A stretch of 64,000 nucleotides of DNA. It comes from Lytechinus pictus (lineage: Eukaryota > Echinodermata > Echinoidea > Temnopleuroida > Toxopneustidae). This document shows positions 42,320 to 54,168 of the stretch, piece after piece. The stretch spans positions 23,287,501 through 23,351,500 of the forward strand of contig NC_087262.1 in the NCBI RefSeq assembly GCF_037042905.1. The letters run 5' to 3'. Both the position numbers and the translations under genes were made by a program. Position 1 is the first letter of the stretch. Each line of letters begins with the position of its first letter. The notes under the pieces are model-generated. The model was not told where the DNA came from. It worked only from the letters and a program-made list of their open reading frames with translations, and ran no database searches.

Positions 42320-43931
42320 AGTTGAATTAAGAAGGGGGTGAGTTTCCATAAATATGGGTTCCACACACAATATATAGTATATATCAGTTGTTAAAACAGA
42401 TAGCATGTCACAAAAATCCTCTGCCTTCTCGATATTTTGCTTTGAAAGTCTATGAAATTAGCCACCTGTCAGAGCCCGAGAGACGAGTGTACAGAAAAAT
42501 CACTCGGAGTGTGACGTCACCGGAGGGAATTAAGTATAAGAGGTGCCCGAATGTAATACAGAAATGCTATGCAGAGAGAGAAAGATGATTTTACAATTTT
42601 TTTTCAAAGCAACTCAAATCAAACAAATAGGACTCGTATGTACAAATCTTTACTTTCCCTGTATAAAAAACAGTATGAATAACTATCATGAACTCTTAAA
42701 TCATGATGTAAGATTGCAAACAGTGAGTTATTGAATGATACTTTCACTATTTCTCATTTATTTTATCACGATGTTCCATCAAGTGAGTAGCTGGAAAGTA
42801 ATTCCGGCGGCTAGCTCAGCTCTGCGCGCGCTGCACGCCTATACAATACACACAACACCCAGGCATTGAGTGTACTATGTCGACCCGCAGTTCATGACCA
42901 TGCAGCGATCCCCTGGCGTCTCTTTCTTCTTTCTTTTTGTCTTTGACTCCATTTTTATATCCTCTGGATCATTTCCACTCATAGCTCATTCCACAGAACA
43001 ATCTTGAATCAAACGTACTATTCTTCTCGGCCTTCCGAGTTGTTTTCTATATTTAATTACGCTAGGGGTCACCGTCACACATACAGACGCAATTCGCAAG
43101 TGAGTTGAAGACAGCAAGAAAGGTATGCGGTACGGTAGCTCGACAGCTAGCTGTGCCGGAGCGGGCGGCCGTTCGGCACAAAGCAATTCCGCAACCAACT
43201 GTGTTTTTTGCAAGAGCCGCGTCACACGCGGATAAATATGTCATAATAACACGTCTGCTACGTTATCGACTGGTGAGAAGATCTCGATCAAATTTCATAT
43301 TTATTCGCATTAAAATTATTCCTTTAGGGTCTATGGTATCATTCTGAGTGAATTTACATATTTGGAATAATAGTACGGCCATAAATATACTTTTAATCAT
43401 TCCCTCTTTGCAAGTTCTCCGGCTCGCAGATACAACTTCAACTGCAGTTTATTCCATTATATGACTTGTTTCGCCACGGACACAGTCCCGAAAGAAAACA
43501 GGGCGTTAAAATCGTCTAAAATCGCTACGAAGAAGAACAGTTTTAACAATGTAGGGACATGTTATTGACTATATGACTTTGAATAATCATTACTTCCTTT
43601 CAATATCGTTCACATAAAATCAATAGCGATAAAATGAAGTTTTGACACAAAAGTAAACATGAAGGCGTACGTGCATAGTACACAAAGCAGCACTGCCTTG
43701 TTTACTACACCGGGACCGAATACCCCCCGGTGACGTCACACTCAGAGAACACCTGTCTCGGTAGGCATTGCAGGAGCGAACTCAGGGAAAATGGTTAGGG
43801 ATAAATCGTTAAAATTCACTATTTTGAAAAACTAAAATGGGGGGTCGAATCACCTCTTAGTGTTTGGGGGGTTGTAAGGTTGCTATTAATGTAAATATCT
43901 CAATATTTGGAATCGTCTTCTTAATTCAACT
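42320..43931. mobile_element. 1.6-kb TTAA-flanked DNA transposon inside the LINE
   Basis: The ends agttgaattaagaag and cttcttaattcaact are perfect inverted repeats. TTAA sits on both sides (42316-42319 and 43932-43935), the piggyBac-type target duplication. Removing 1616 bp (element plus one TTAA) rejoins the LINE frame as LSPTV-to-NNFKTKLSSHF. Inner inverted words tgtgacgtcaccgg (near 42511 and 43728) form a second pair. No transposase ORF, so non-autonomous. The ends do not start with the CCY of typical piggyBac ends, so superfamily assignment rests on the TTAA alone. Confidence 0.75.
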
Positions 43932-43935
43932 TTAA

Positions 43936-44765
43936 CAATTTCAAAACTAAATTATCATCTCACTTCGGTGACCTGCTTACCTTGTCATGAAGTCAATATT
44001 GTATTTTTTTTTTCTTCCCCGTCTCCCCATTTTGTTTTCTTTTCTTTTCTTCCCCATTTCCCAATTGTTCTTTTAACAAACTTTAAATTACTAACTGATT
44101 TTGAGCTTATTCCACTAAATAGTTCCACAAAGTGCATTCTCCTTTTTGGTTTTTATTTCTTACTTCTCATATGAATCCAATCAGTGTATATACATGTTTT
44201 TATATATTTATTCCGATGTTGTCTCAATGCAATCGGTACTTTTATCCTGAATTTCTTTCAATATTTTTACGCTCTTATTGTTGTCCTCCTAAAATTGTAT
44301 GCGTGAACCAGAATCCTGTGTTATTATGACAGTTTACAATGATTACATATTCATTTATATTCATTGTATATTTATATTATTCATTTTCTATTCCTTGCTC
44401 CTTGTGAAAACCTTTTTCAATAACGTGATAGCAGCCTAATTCATTCAATTCATTCATTTAAAAAAAAATATTTAATGTAAATTCTTGCCAAACTATTTAA
44501 TTTTATGATCTTTTCTTATTAGTAACAACATATATCATGTCATTTTTGTTATTTTGTTTGATTTACCGTATATGTTATGCTTCTTTCATATGTGTTTACT
44601 TTTTACTTTGTATTGTATATGGACCCCATGGAAGAACAGTATAGTCATGTCGACTAAACTGAAAATGGGCTATTCATCCGTTTTGCATGTTGCATTTTTG
44701 TTTTTTTTGTTTTTTATACGGAAAATAAATACTATACTATACTACTATAATATATACTATATAAA
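43936..44765 (+). mobile_element. LINE 3' segment: ORF end, 3' UTR and tail
   Basis: Continues the LINE cut at 42319: NFKTKLSSHFGDLLTLS, TGA near 43986, then a T-rich UTR. The last part has atggaccccatggaagaaca and aatgggctattcatccgttt, words seen at LINE 3' ends, and closes with (TACTA)n-like repeats at about 44725-44765. Confidence 0.7.
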
Positions 44766-47700
44766 AGAGCGTGTTTTTATGAACGCCCAATGCAGCCACG
44801 AAATCAAGTGAATAAAGGAGCTTAAACTTGGCAATATCGATGTATCAAAGCTTTTCAGATTGTATAATAACCGCACACGCATCTTAGATTCTTGTATGAA
44901 TTTACATAATATATGTGGGCCATCCTGGGAAAATGGGTATTATAGGTGAAATTTTGGATTTTGTTTTTTTTATGTTTTCTGGTACATGGACACATGTACA
45001 ATATGTATACAAAATATTAGAGTCTAATTCATATTTAAATTAGAGATATGGCCAATTGAATCAGGGGTACCCCCCCCCCTGCCTGGCTGTATGGGTCGTC
45101 ATGGTAGTCGGGCTTATTATTCATCTTTTCATGATATGGAAATGTTGGTTCTTTTGTAACGCCCAACATACCTGGCATAGGCGAGGTGATCTTTTGTAGT
45201 GCAGACATAATTTTTATATATACACAGCTAGGCGAATACAATAAAAGAAATTATTCTACATATTCAACCACACCCACACTAGAACCCACACACTCACATT
45301 ACATGCAAAAAAAACCTTATGGAGACTATTTGTCATACTATATATACTGTAGTTCGTCATAGCGCGTAGTTTTAAAATGGGAGGAGGTTCCCAGATCCAA
45401 TGACCAGGGGAAGATGGGGTTGGGTTATTTATCTGATTTTTTTGTTGTTGGGGGGGGGCAGCTTATCATTTTTTTGGGGGGTGCCCACCCCCACAGGCGC
45501 CGCAGAACATTTTTTGAAAATAGGAGGGGCTGTCCATGCAAAAAAAAAATCACAATCAAATGGTAATTTTTTACATGTTTATACATGCGTTCTGGGGAAA
45601 AAAAGTGGGGCCAAAGCCCCTGCCCAACTCCATCCTAGATTTGTCCCTGCCCTTAACCACCCCCCCCCCCAAAAAAAAAAGACACCACCTTGCTGTTTGT
45701 CTATACTTCACTTTCTCGCAAAGTAAAATCTAAAAAAAATCGTGCTTAAGCTTTGGAAAATAACCACAAACAAAATTCAATTTTGCAAAACCAATTTTTT
45801 TCGGTGGCAATACACAATGGTGAAAAGCTGATGCGAGCTACATTTCATAAAGATTTAATATGACAGCAACTCTTGATGAAATATCAACTTTCATTGAACT
45901 AGCGAATCAGGAAGCAGAAGGTTCACTGTTTTCATGGTAGTTTTCATTCGAGCAAGGGATCATATCAACATTTAATGAAATGGACCACATTTGGTTTCTT
46001 TTTAGGGATGGGGTAGTCATAAAAATATATTTCACAAATTGCTGCCAAATTATCTGGATCACTGAAGGATTTTTTTTAGGTCACTTCGTTTGAAAAGAAG
46101 AGTAAAACTGTGCATAAAAACTTGGCTCCACATATTAATACGACAGGTATTATAACTTACAAATACTCACAAATACATAGTCATCTTTTCTCTGCTACAC
46201 TCTGTACACGTGTAATGATATGCGTTGTAAACGTCTTATGCTTGAATAAAAAAACAATATCAGAGTTTAATTCTTGATATGGAAGAGACTACATACATTT
46301 ACTCTCTTCTATGCAGCAGTATTAGCAAAACTCAGGAATGTGCATCGCTCTCCACTGTCCAAATTTGCACTAAAAAGGATATAAAATATGATAATCTCTC
46401 CTTAGTGTGTGTGTTTAACATTATCACAAACTTCTTAATACAGCAGCAAACTTACCATATTTCAATTTTCTACAATGACATCCTTCTAATGGGTTAGCAA
46501 ACGTTACAAATTAAGTTTAATTTTTTTATCGAAAAACTTCAGAGTTTGTTCATTCAAAGTAAAACATGTATTCATTGTTCAATTTCCTCTTCTACCGGGG
46601 AGGCCGCGAGGTGCCTTGTCCTCATCTAAGATCTTTCCATATATCATATTCCCTCTATTTGGAAAATCCAGTTGATAGCTCATCTGGGAGTATCTGAGAG
46701 ACTATGTCAGCAGGGTTCACCAAAGGGGATAATTTTCTTCCTCTGCATTGTTTGCTTTCTTCATGTTCCAGTCCTAAATGCCACGTTCCGATGACTCAAA
46801 TCTACATTTTTGATGAATGCAATTGAAAAGTTCACCGATATTAATGTGTTATAAAAACAGTCACATTACACTCTCATTTCTTCATGATTCATGGACATTT
46901 ATCAACAACATGATATTTAAAATACATTAACTTTTCACTCTTTGGCTTTGTGTAAATGTTACTTGTATTTCTAATAAAGGTGGAAGTACTCCCTGATGTC
47001 ATATTTTTCTACCAAAAATAATAAGATTTAACTATTGATAAAGTCAAAACTGGCACACTATTTCCATATAGAATATGGATAAAGCATGGAAAGCTACCTG
47101 AAGCTGTGGTAATGGTGAATCCCATATCAGAGTCTTAAAGTACTTCTTGATAGGCTGCTGTCAGCTGTATGTTGGTGATGTCTTGTCCTCACTGCACTAA
47201 TACAGTTGCTCTGTAGATCCCGTGCCCTTAAAATGTTTAACACAACGAAAGAAAACAAGGCCAATTAGTTAACAAATTTTCAGAGTTAAAGTTTATTTAA
47301 AAAAAAACACTACTTAAGAAAAAAAACTAAAAAAAAAAAAAAATTAAAACTATAATTTTTTTTTATTTTCAAAAATATGCCTTTTTATTTATTTTTTAAT
47401 ATTGAATGATTTTGTGTAGAAAGTTGGCGAACCTCATGTAATGTAGCTCGACCAGATTGTAGAAAAAAATAAGAAATCCCCCCCACACCCGCCCCCAAAA
47501 TATATTGTTATTTTTGAATAAATTTCTTATAAATTGTGACAATCTGTTTTCGAGTTATAATTTCGATATCATTTGCACAGCTTTGGTGAAGCTCATACCA
47601 AATAGACCCCACCCCCTCCGAAAAAAAAAAAAAAATTGAAATCAGAAGTCCGACAAATAAGAATTTGTTAGGAGAGGGGATTTGAAAAATGTCCATAATT

Positions 47701-48780
47701 AACCGATTTAAAAGGGTACTCCGAGCTGAAAATAATTTCATCAAATGTAAACAAAAGCTGCAAATTTCATCAAAATCTGATAACAACTAGATCTAATAGG
47801 GTTTTTCATGCATTATAAAAACAGTTATATGCACGTCTTAATAGATATTCGTTAGATGGGCTGATGATGACACCCCACTTTAACTTTTCTTATAACAAAA
47901 CATGAAATCATACTTATTTTATTTGGTCATACGTGTGTGAATGATATGTCACCTTTTTACATTAATTAATATCTAGTCTTGGAGGGGGGGGGGGGATAGA
48001 ACAAACATAATTTCATGTAACAAGGTGAGACATCTTTGCATCAGTTTGTCAAGTAAATTCATAAAAACATGCATAGAACTGTTTCACCGAAATCCATATT
48101 TTTAAATTATCATAGCTCTTTTACTCCTTGTCCAATTTTGATTTTTTTTATATACATTTTTTACAAACTTGTTGCATGTGATAGATTTAACTTAAATGGT
48201 TACAAGTATGTAACGAAGGCCTATCTAAGTAGGTGCAGATCTAGATCTAGTTGATAGCCTAGGCATACATAAGTTAGATCTTAAAAAGGCCGTCAAAGTC
48301 CCGGACAAATACCGCGAATCGCTGCAGCAGTCGCATGTAATTTGACGTTTAAAGACGTTCCTAAAAAGCTCTCTCTCGATCGATCCACATAAACACGCAA
48401 CACAAAATTCACATTCACGTGTTTAGTTGCCATGCCCATGTTCCTCGCATCGCAATTATCAATTAATTTAACAAAACAACTCAATCTGCAACATAATTTA
48501 ACTTACCTTCATGGATTTCAGCCAAGGGAATTAAATTCAATCAACATGTATCCGAACCCACCACCAAATATATCGAGCCGATATATCCACAGTTCTGAAA
48601 AAAAAAAATGCGCCTGACATTTTTTTTTATTTCCCGCGGGTTGTTTGTTTTGTTTTTCCTCGCGACGCGCGCCAGACAAAAGTTTGATGACACGCGTATT
48701 TAAATGACGTCCTAGCGCATTTATTGTCTCTCACCAATAGTCTGGTTTTTGCGCGACGCCACACATATATTTTCCCAGGG
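44766..48780. other. Intergenic, no gene supported
   Basis: AT-rich, with C/G runs near 45070, 45450-45480 and 45660, A runs near 47320-47340 and 47625, and a G run near 47985. ORFs across 45400-45730 follow homopolymers and have no family likeness. A faint trace of a retrotransposon polyprotein is noted at 46590-46750 but not accepted. Confidence 0.45.
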
Positions 48781-48960
48781 ATCACTTTATTATGAAAAGC
48801 GTTTTTGGTGCTTCAATTAACAAGGTGGAGGAGATTCTGAGAACCTGGATGGACATAATATCCAGAAAAATTGAGGAAGAAAATAAATGGGATAATATAG
48901 AGGATAAAAGAAGAGACATATATAGGGATGTGAGTATGGGGGTGGGGTGTATTAGTATTA
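48640..48960 (+). other. CpG-rich stretch with a possible first exon
   Basis: tcgcgacgcgcgccagac near 48660 and ctcaccaatag (CCAAT-type) near 48730 precede ATG at 48792, whose frame MKSVFGASINKVEEILRTWM and IISRKIEEENKWD reaches a gtgagt at 48930. No family recognised; the 3' side at 49020-49143 ends in (AATA)n like a retroelement tail, which weakens the gene reading. Confidence 0.2.
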
Positions 48961-50187
48961 ACCGAAGTACCTAGATGCCTAGAAGCCATTCTTCTATATT
49001 TTTTCAAGATATTATTTCTTTAGTGTAATATTGTCTTTACATTATAATCATGTATCACTGTAGTCTCATGTATGTGAATGATGTAATCACGCAGGAAACA
49101 AAACATGAATAAATAAATGAATTAATAAATGAATAAATAAATAGTTGGTATTTCACATTGGAACTCATTGAATTATGAACCATCATTTTATAAATCACAA
49201 AAAAGGGTAACTGTATTGGTAGTCATGATTTATGCATCGTACAGATAGTCGTAAGAGCAACAGACCAAACAAAATATGTAATGGCCCGATTAGCAATTTA
49301 GAAACTCAGACTATACTCAAATAAAACAAATGGAAAAAAACAGAACATTCTTGTGCATTTATTTCAGATTTTTAAAGATGGTTTTCATACACATTTACAT
49401 ATAATAAAACATTGATATTCATAACTGACATCGTTCACAAAGCCCACACTTACATGGCAAAATTGTCAAATATCGACTAAATCAAACAAAATATGCATGG
49501 AAAACTGACAGTATATGTTTATAAATTGAAAATTGATTTTAATGAGAATTGACATCAATCACAAGTTAACCCTGACATAGCTCAAAGATTTAAAAAAATC
49601 ACGAAATATATTAAAACAGAGTCAGATATAAGAGTTAATACATACCAGAAAGGTAGTATTATAAGATGTGCAAAAAGGTAAACCAAATAGTGTATTTAGT
49701 TTGTCATCATCAAAATGAGCATTTGTTAAACAAAGAATAAGTACAATGATAATGACGGTAATTACAAAAATAACAATTATCATGATTACACAACAATAAA
49801 AATGAAGATTGTATAAACAACTTAATTTGATACAACGAATACGTGGAATATGTACATAATAATGATACGTTACAAATGACATACATGATTTACAAGGGAT
49901 AAAGATTAGACTTAGGTCTGTTGGCATTAACATAATTTTACAATTACACGAAGTGAGTAAATATTTCCAAACTGAGAATTAAAAACAAAATATTACTAAG
50001 GAACAGTTCAAAGAAGCCCGAGTCGGAATCCGAGGCTACTAAATGAAAATGTATAGCCCCGAGATTTGATAGACCACATTCGTGTACCCCCCCCCCGATC
50101 ATGATTTGAATGGTCATCACCGGCCATCGGTCAAAATTAATGTTTGGCAACAGCTTAACACAACCAGTCAAGTTCATTTTGATACAA

Positions 50188-50290
50188 GGTACCGTGGTCG
50201 AGTGGCCTTAGGCGCCTGATTACACACTTGTAAATCCCGGGTTCGAAACTCGGCCATGAAATCATACCCTTGAAGAAGGCATTTTATTTA
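50188..50290 (+). repeat. tRNA-derived SINE head, copy 2
   Basis: ggtaccgtggtcgagtggcc (A box) and gggttcgaaactc (B box), then gaagaaggcattttatttac. It shares ggcgcctg and the broken anticodon arm with the copy at 11072, and the acceptor stem no longer pairs, so it is a SINE and not a tRNA gene. Confidence 0.55.
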
Positions 50291-50470
50291 CACCCCTCTT
50301 TCTTGACGGTGAAGTTAACAGTTGGTACCAGACGTAAATAATTGATCCGAATGATACGCACTAACCCCCACTCATAGCAGGGAAATCTATCCTGCTGATC
50401 CAGATGTAAACTTAATAATTTTGTTGATTTTTGTGCTGCGATCAGTTCAGGCGAGGCGAGAGGGTACCCG

Positions 50471-50862
50471 CACTGTTAAAATAAAACTGTAAAAAAAGTA
50501 ATTATTACTGGCAGCTGGGACAGTATGGACTGTTGAATTAGGATCGGCTGTAAAAATGCAAAAATACAAAAAAAAACCACCATTTTAACATTCATTTTAC
50601 ATGAAAATCGCTTTTAATTTACAAATACGAATATTATTTATACGATAGATAGCACTGCAATCAACGTAACAATAGTTCGTTGGTATTGTTATATTGGATT
50701 ATATATTTTACTTTGTTTTACATTTAACTTGTAATTATACGTTACATATCACTGCATAAATACGTTTGGTTTGTTAAATCATTGTGTCGTCTGTTTTTTA
50801 GAGGTAAACATCCTGTAAATTTACGATTTTTCTTTGTAAAATTACTAGTATTTTTAACAGTG
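50471..50862. mobile_element. MITE with CACTGTTAAAA ends
   Basis: Left cactgttaaaataaaactgt and right actagtatttttaacagtg are inverted. 392 bp, AT-rich, no ORF. The flanks (ccg and cgg) do not show a clear target duplication. Confidence 0.55.
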
Positions 50863-51032
50863 CGGCCGGATTTATTCGAATGCATGCACAACCGATTATT
50901 ACAAAGCGCTGTAAATTGAAATTGACATCGGCACATAACATTGACAGAGTTACATACTATTCAAATGTATCACTGACGATAAATAGCACTTCGAAACCAA
51001 ATACCTACTTAGCCCAGTTGATTTTATATATA

Positions 51033-52914
51033 CACAACAAAAAAGTAAGTCCCCCCTTAAACAAACATACATAATTTCTGAACCAAATCGAGTTTTTAAT
51101 ATATTTTTACATGAGCGTGTAGGTAATTTTATAAACTACCCTCTGAGTAAATGTTATGGACGTATTTTATGTCATGCTTCAGTGAGCACCGCCAGAAGGC
51201 AAAATTGTCACTTTTCAAAAGTCACAAGCCAAATATCATGATTTTGATTCCACTTTATTGGAACGAATTCCACATTATCATCATGAAAAATCGTCAGGTT
51301 TGTAAAAGGTACTTTCTAAAAGACTATACAAGTTTTTGGCTAAACTTCACGGTTCAATAAACACAAGTTAAAATTTGCTACAATTTGATTTTTTACACAT
51401 TTCTATCGATGAAAATGATCGAATATGATGACAGTTATTTTTGGGAAGAGTATCTTAAACAATATTCATCGTTTCACGGATCAATGAACATTTAATGAAA
51501 GCAAAAAATATGAATTTCAAATATCATAGGCAAGTATTGTTTCATTTTGGTAACTGAAAGGATCTTTTCTCAACTTTTTTCGTTATGTTCATGACCAATT
51601 AACATGTTCAATGATTTAAATGCGTTTAATTAAACATTCACGCTTGAATGAACATGTGGAATGTGATTAGCTCTTTTTTACGTTCTTGGAAAAAATGAAA
51701 TTGCTAGCTATGGATATCTGTCACAAACCTACTTGCATAGTTCACTTGATTTGATTTTTTTTTAAATCCCGATGTCTAATGCTTCAGTGAGCACACAATT
51801 TTCGAAAATTATGCAAATGAGAAGAAAGTTCAAGGCCTTGGCCCCACTCTGTTCCGTATCGAATGATTATTTTGATGTCCGCGCCTTTTGGATAGTATTA
51901 ATCTGAAACCATGTGCGAAGTTTCATGAAAAAATTGTTGGCAGAAGTAACAAAAACCGTCCATGAAACAAACCCTCATTTCATTTTTGTTAAAATTTTGA
52001 CTTCCTCTCTCATAGACATTGTGTACACTATGGGTGCATATTTTTAAGAATAGGTGACCCCTTATTCATTATGGTGGAACCTTTTTTCAAGGTTTTCTTT
52101 AGCAATGTCATTTGGCAGTTATGTTTATCAACCTACGGGCAGAATTATGTGCAAAAATGAAATCGATATGTTTATTTATGGATGAGTGAGCATGTATCAA
52201 AGTGTGAAAAGGGGCATTTTCAATGTCACAGACTCATTTTGAGGAGTCATATAGTGAATAATGGGGGCAACTTAATCGCTTTTGTTTTTATCATCCATCA
52301 GTTTTATCACCACGCACTTACCCAAACTTTTTACACTTTCATGGTTAAGCAAGCACATTAAAAACTTGGGAATGAATACTCTTTATACTGCATAAATTGT
52401 ATTTTTTTCCTAGCAATTTCTCAGGATCAGTTGAATTAATGGACAAATCAGTGGTGGATCCAGAATTTTTAAATGGGGAGGGGCTGAGTAATTGGGGGAG
52501 CCACCAACATTTTCCAATTTTAACATGTTTTAACAAGTTGTAGGGGATACTGCCATAAACCCCTATGATGATACGTCACAAAACATTGTGCTCTCTCAAC
52601 CATAAGCATGCGATATCAAAATTTTGTGTGAGGTGGTTAAATGATGGATAGTAAAACAGCATTAAAACCATAAATTCACCTAAAACAACCTTTGTCCAAC
52701 TTTGTATTTACACAATCTGAAAAACGACTCTTGTGACTTTCACAAAATGTCATTTTAAATTCAATCTTTGATTACTCATGCATGACTCAACCGATCAATC
52801 TCACTTTTCACCAGGAGTTGCATAATGAATGTAGAAAACCATCTACGAAACACACTTATTTCGTTCAAAAGTTACAGCAATTTGATTGAGGGGGGACTTA
52901 CTTTTTTGTTGTGT
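51033..52914. mobile_element. 1.9-kb terminal-inverted-repeat element beside the GPCR gene
   Basis: Left cacaacaaaaaagtaagtcc (to ccccttaa) and right ttgaggggggacttactttt (to ttgttgtg) are inverted over about 28 bp and lie in tatata on both sides. No ORF over 70 residues; non-autonomous. Inside, gtgagcacc occurs twice and aatgaacat-like words recur. The right end is 46 bp from the GPCR stop codon, so the GPCR 3' UTR probably runs into it. Confidence 0.72.
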
Positions 52915-52959
52915 ATATATATAGAAAATCTCCTTTCGGCTGTAATTAGTTGTTTTTAT

Positions 52960-54168
52960 CTACCTCTTTAGCACTTTCAAAACATCCTCTCTAAACTTCT
53001 TGTTGATAAGTCCATATATAACTGGATTGATGATTTGATTTACTGCAAACAGGTCCCGCAAGAGTGCTATGATGAGTTCCACAAAAACGTTCAATTCTGT
53101 AGAGATCAATCGCTCGAAGAGGGTCACAATTATAACCTCTGGAACCCACGTAAGGAAGTAAATCACCGTCACGGCTAGCATCATCTTCGTCGTTTTATCA
53201 AGAGGCGCTCTTTTAGATTTCACTTTATCGGTCTTCCCTTTTCTATCTCCTTCACCACGTTCATTCTGAGCAGTGGATGCAATATTTTGTTGCGAGAGGG
53301 CGTTGTTGTTTGAGACACTGTCGACAGTATTTTCCTTCCAAGCTTGTCTGTCGGGGTGCAGGGTAGCAGATTCGTCAGGATGAATGGAGCCCGAGACAGA
53401 AGGAACTGTAGAAGCTCCATCGTTTGAGATTCCGTGGCTGATGTGGTCCTCTGCAGTGTTGGTTACAGATGGAGCGACACGGGACCCTCTGGGCTGAGCT
53501 CTCATCGTTGAACCCGCTCCACCTGGCTGCAACCCCGGAGCTCCAAACATGCGTGCCCGAACTTTAGAGTGGCCTTTGACGTTCCTATAAATCATTCCAT
53601 AACAACCGAACGCTATCGCGAACGCTATCAGATAAATGGTACTCGTAGTAATGTCTTGAAAGTCACCTTGAGCGCTCTGCGCGCAGATGACACCGTCGTC
53701 CTGCTTCTTCAAGGTTAGGAAGAGTAGAAATGGCGTATTAAAGCCAAAGCAAAAAAATGTGCAGATAGTCACGGTAACCTTTGCTCGTCGGGGACTGGTT
53801 TTGATTCTGATTGGATGGCAAATCTTGAAGTAACGATCGATTCCTATCAAGACCATCAGCAAAAGAGATAGGAAAACAAGAGAGACATAAGCGAAAACGA
53901 AAAGCTTGCAGAAAATGATGTTTGCGTATGTCTCCATGCTGTTGTAGACGATGGCGGGGCTGAGTAAGCAAACTCCTAGATCTACCACAGCGATGGCCAT
54001 GATGTATATTCGGGTACTGCCACCTGTCTTTCGTTTCCTGTACACCAACAAGATGGAGATATTACCTGGGATTCCCAGGAAAAAGATAATGGTGCGAGTG
54101 ATAATCTGCATCCAAACTCCGGCATCCATTTTGAACATAGTTCCAGGAGGGCTAAAATCAGGATACAA
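52960..54168 (-). CDS. Class A (rhodopsin-like) GPCR, intact, intronless
   Basis: 402 residues, one frame, seven hydrophobic segments. Landmarks: N36 of GN in TM1, D63 of VVDLG in TM2, C87 before TM3, D111-R112-Y113 at its end (25 residues on, the normal spacing), a Cys in the second outer loop (VICAQ), a Ser/Gly/Arg-rich third inner loop of about 110 residues, FLTWVPE in TM6 and NQIINPVIY in TM7. The N terminus is very short and lacks N-glycosylation sites. The ligand is unknown; orphan peptide-receptor-like is a guess. Sea urchins carry large lineage-specific sets of intronless rhodopsin-type receptors, and the relic at 39473 is a paralogue. Later ATGs at codons 11 or 14 could also start it. 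Confidence 0.88.
   Translation of the reverse strand: MYPDFSPPGTMFKMDAGVWMQIITRTIIFFLGIPGNISILLVYRKRKTGGSTRIYIMAIAVVDLGVCLLSPAIVYNSMETYANIIFCKLFVFAYVSLVFLSLLLMVLIGIDRYFKICHPIRIKTSPRRAKVTVTICTFFCFGFNTPFLLFLTLKKQDDGVICAQSAQGDFQDITTSTIYLIAFAIAFGCYGMIYRNVKGHSKVRARMFGAPGLQPGGAGSTMRAQPRGSRVAPSVTNTAEDHISHGISNDGASTVPSVSGSIHPDESATLHPDRQAWKENTVDSVSNNNALSQQNIASTAQNERGEGDRKGKTDKVKSKRAPLDKTTKMMLAVTVIYFLTWVPEVIIVTLFERLISTELNVFVELIIALLRDLFAVNQIINPVIYGLINKKFREDVLKVLKR

Noticed and set aside
45400-45726. ORF of 108 codons
   Set aside because: Spans G, A and C homopolymers, has overlapping frames and no family likeness.
46590-46750. Possible retrotransposon polyprotein trace on the minus strand (NPADIVSQ-like words)
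   Set aside because: Too short, with stops on both sides; a profile search would be needed before calling it.
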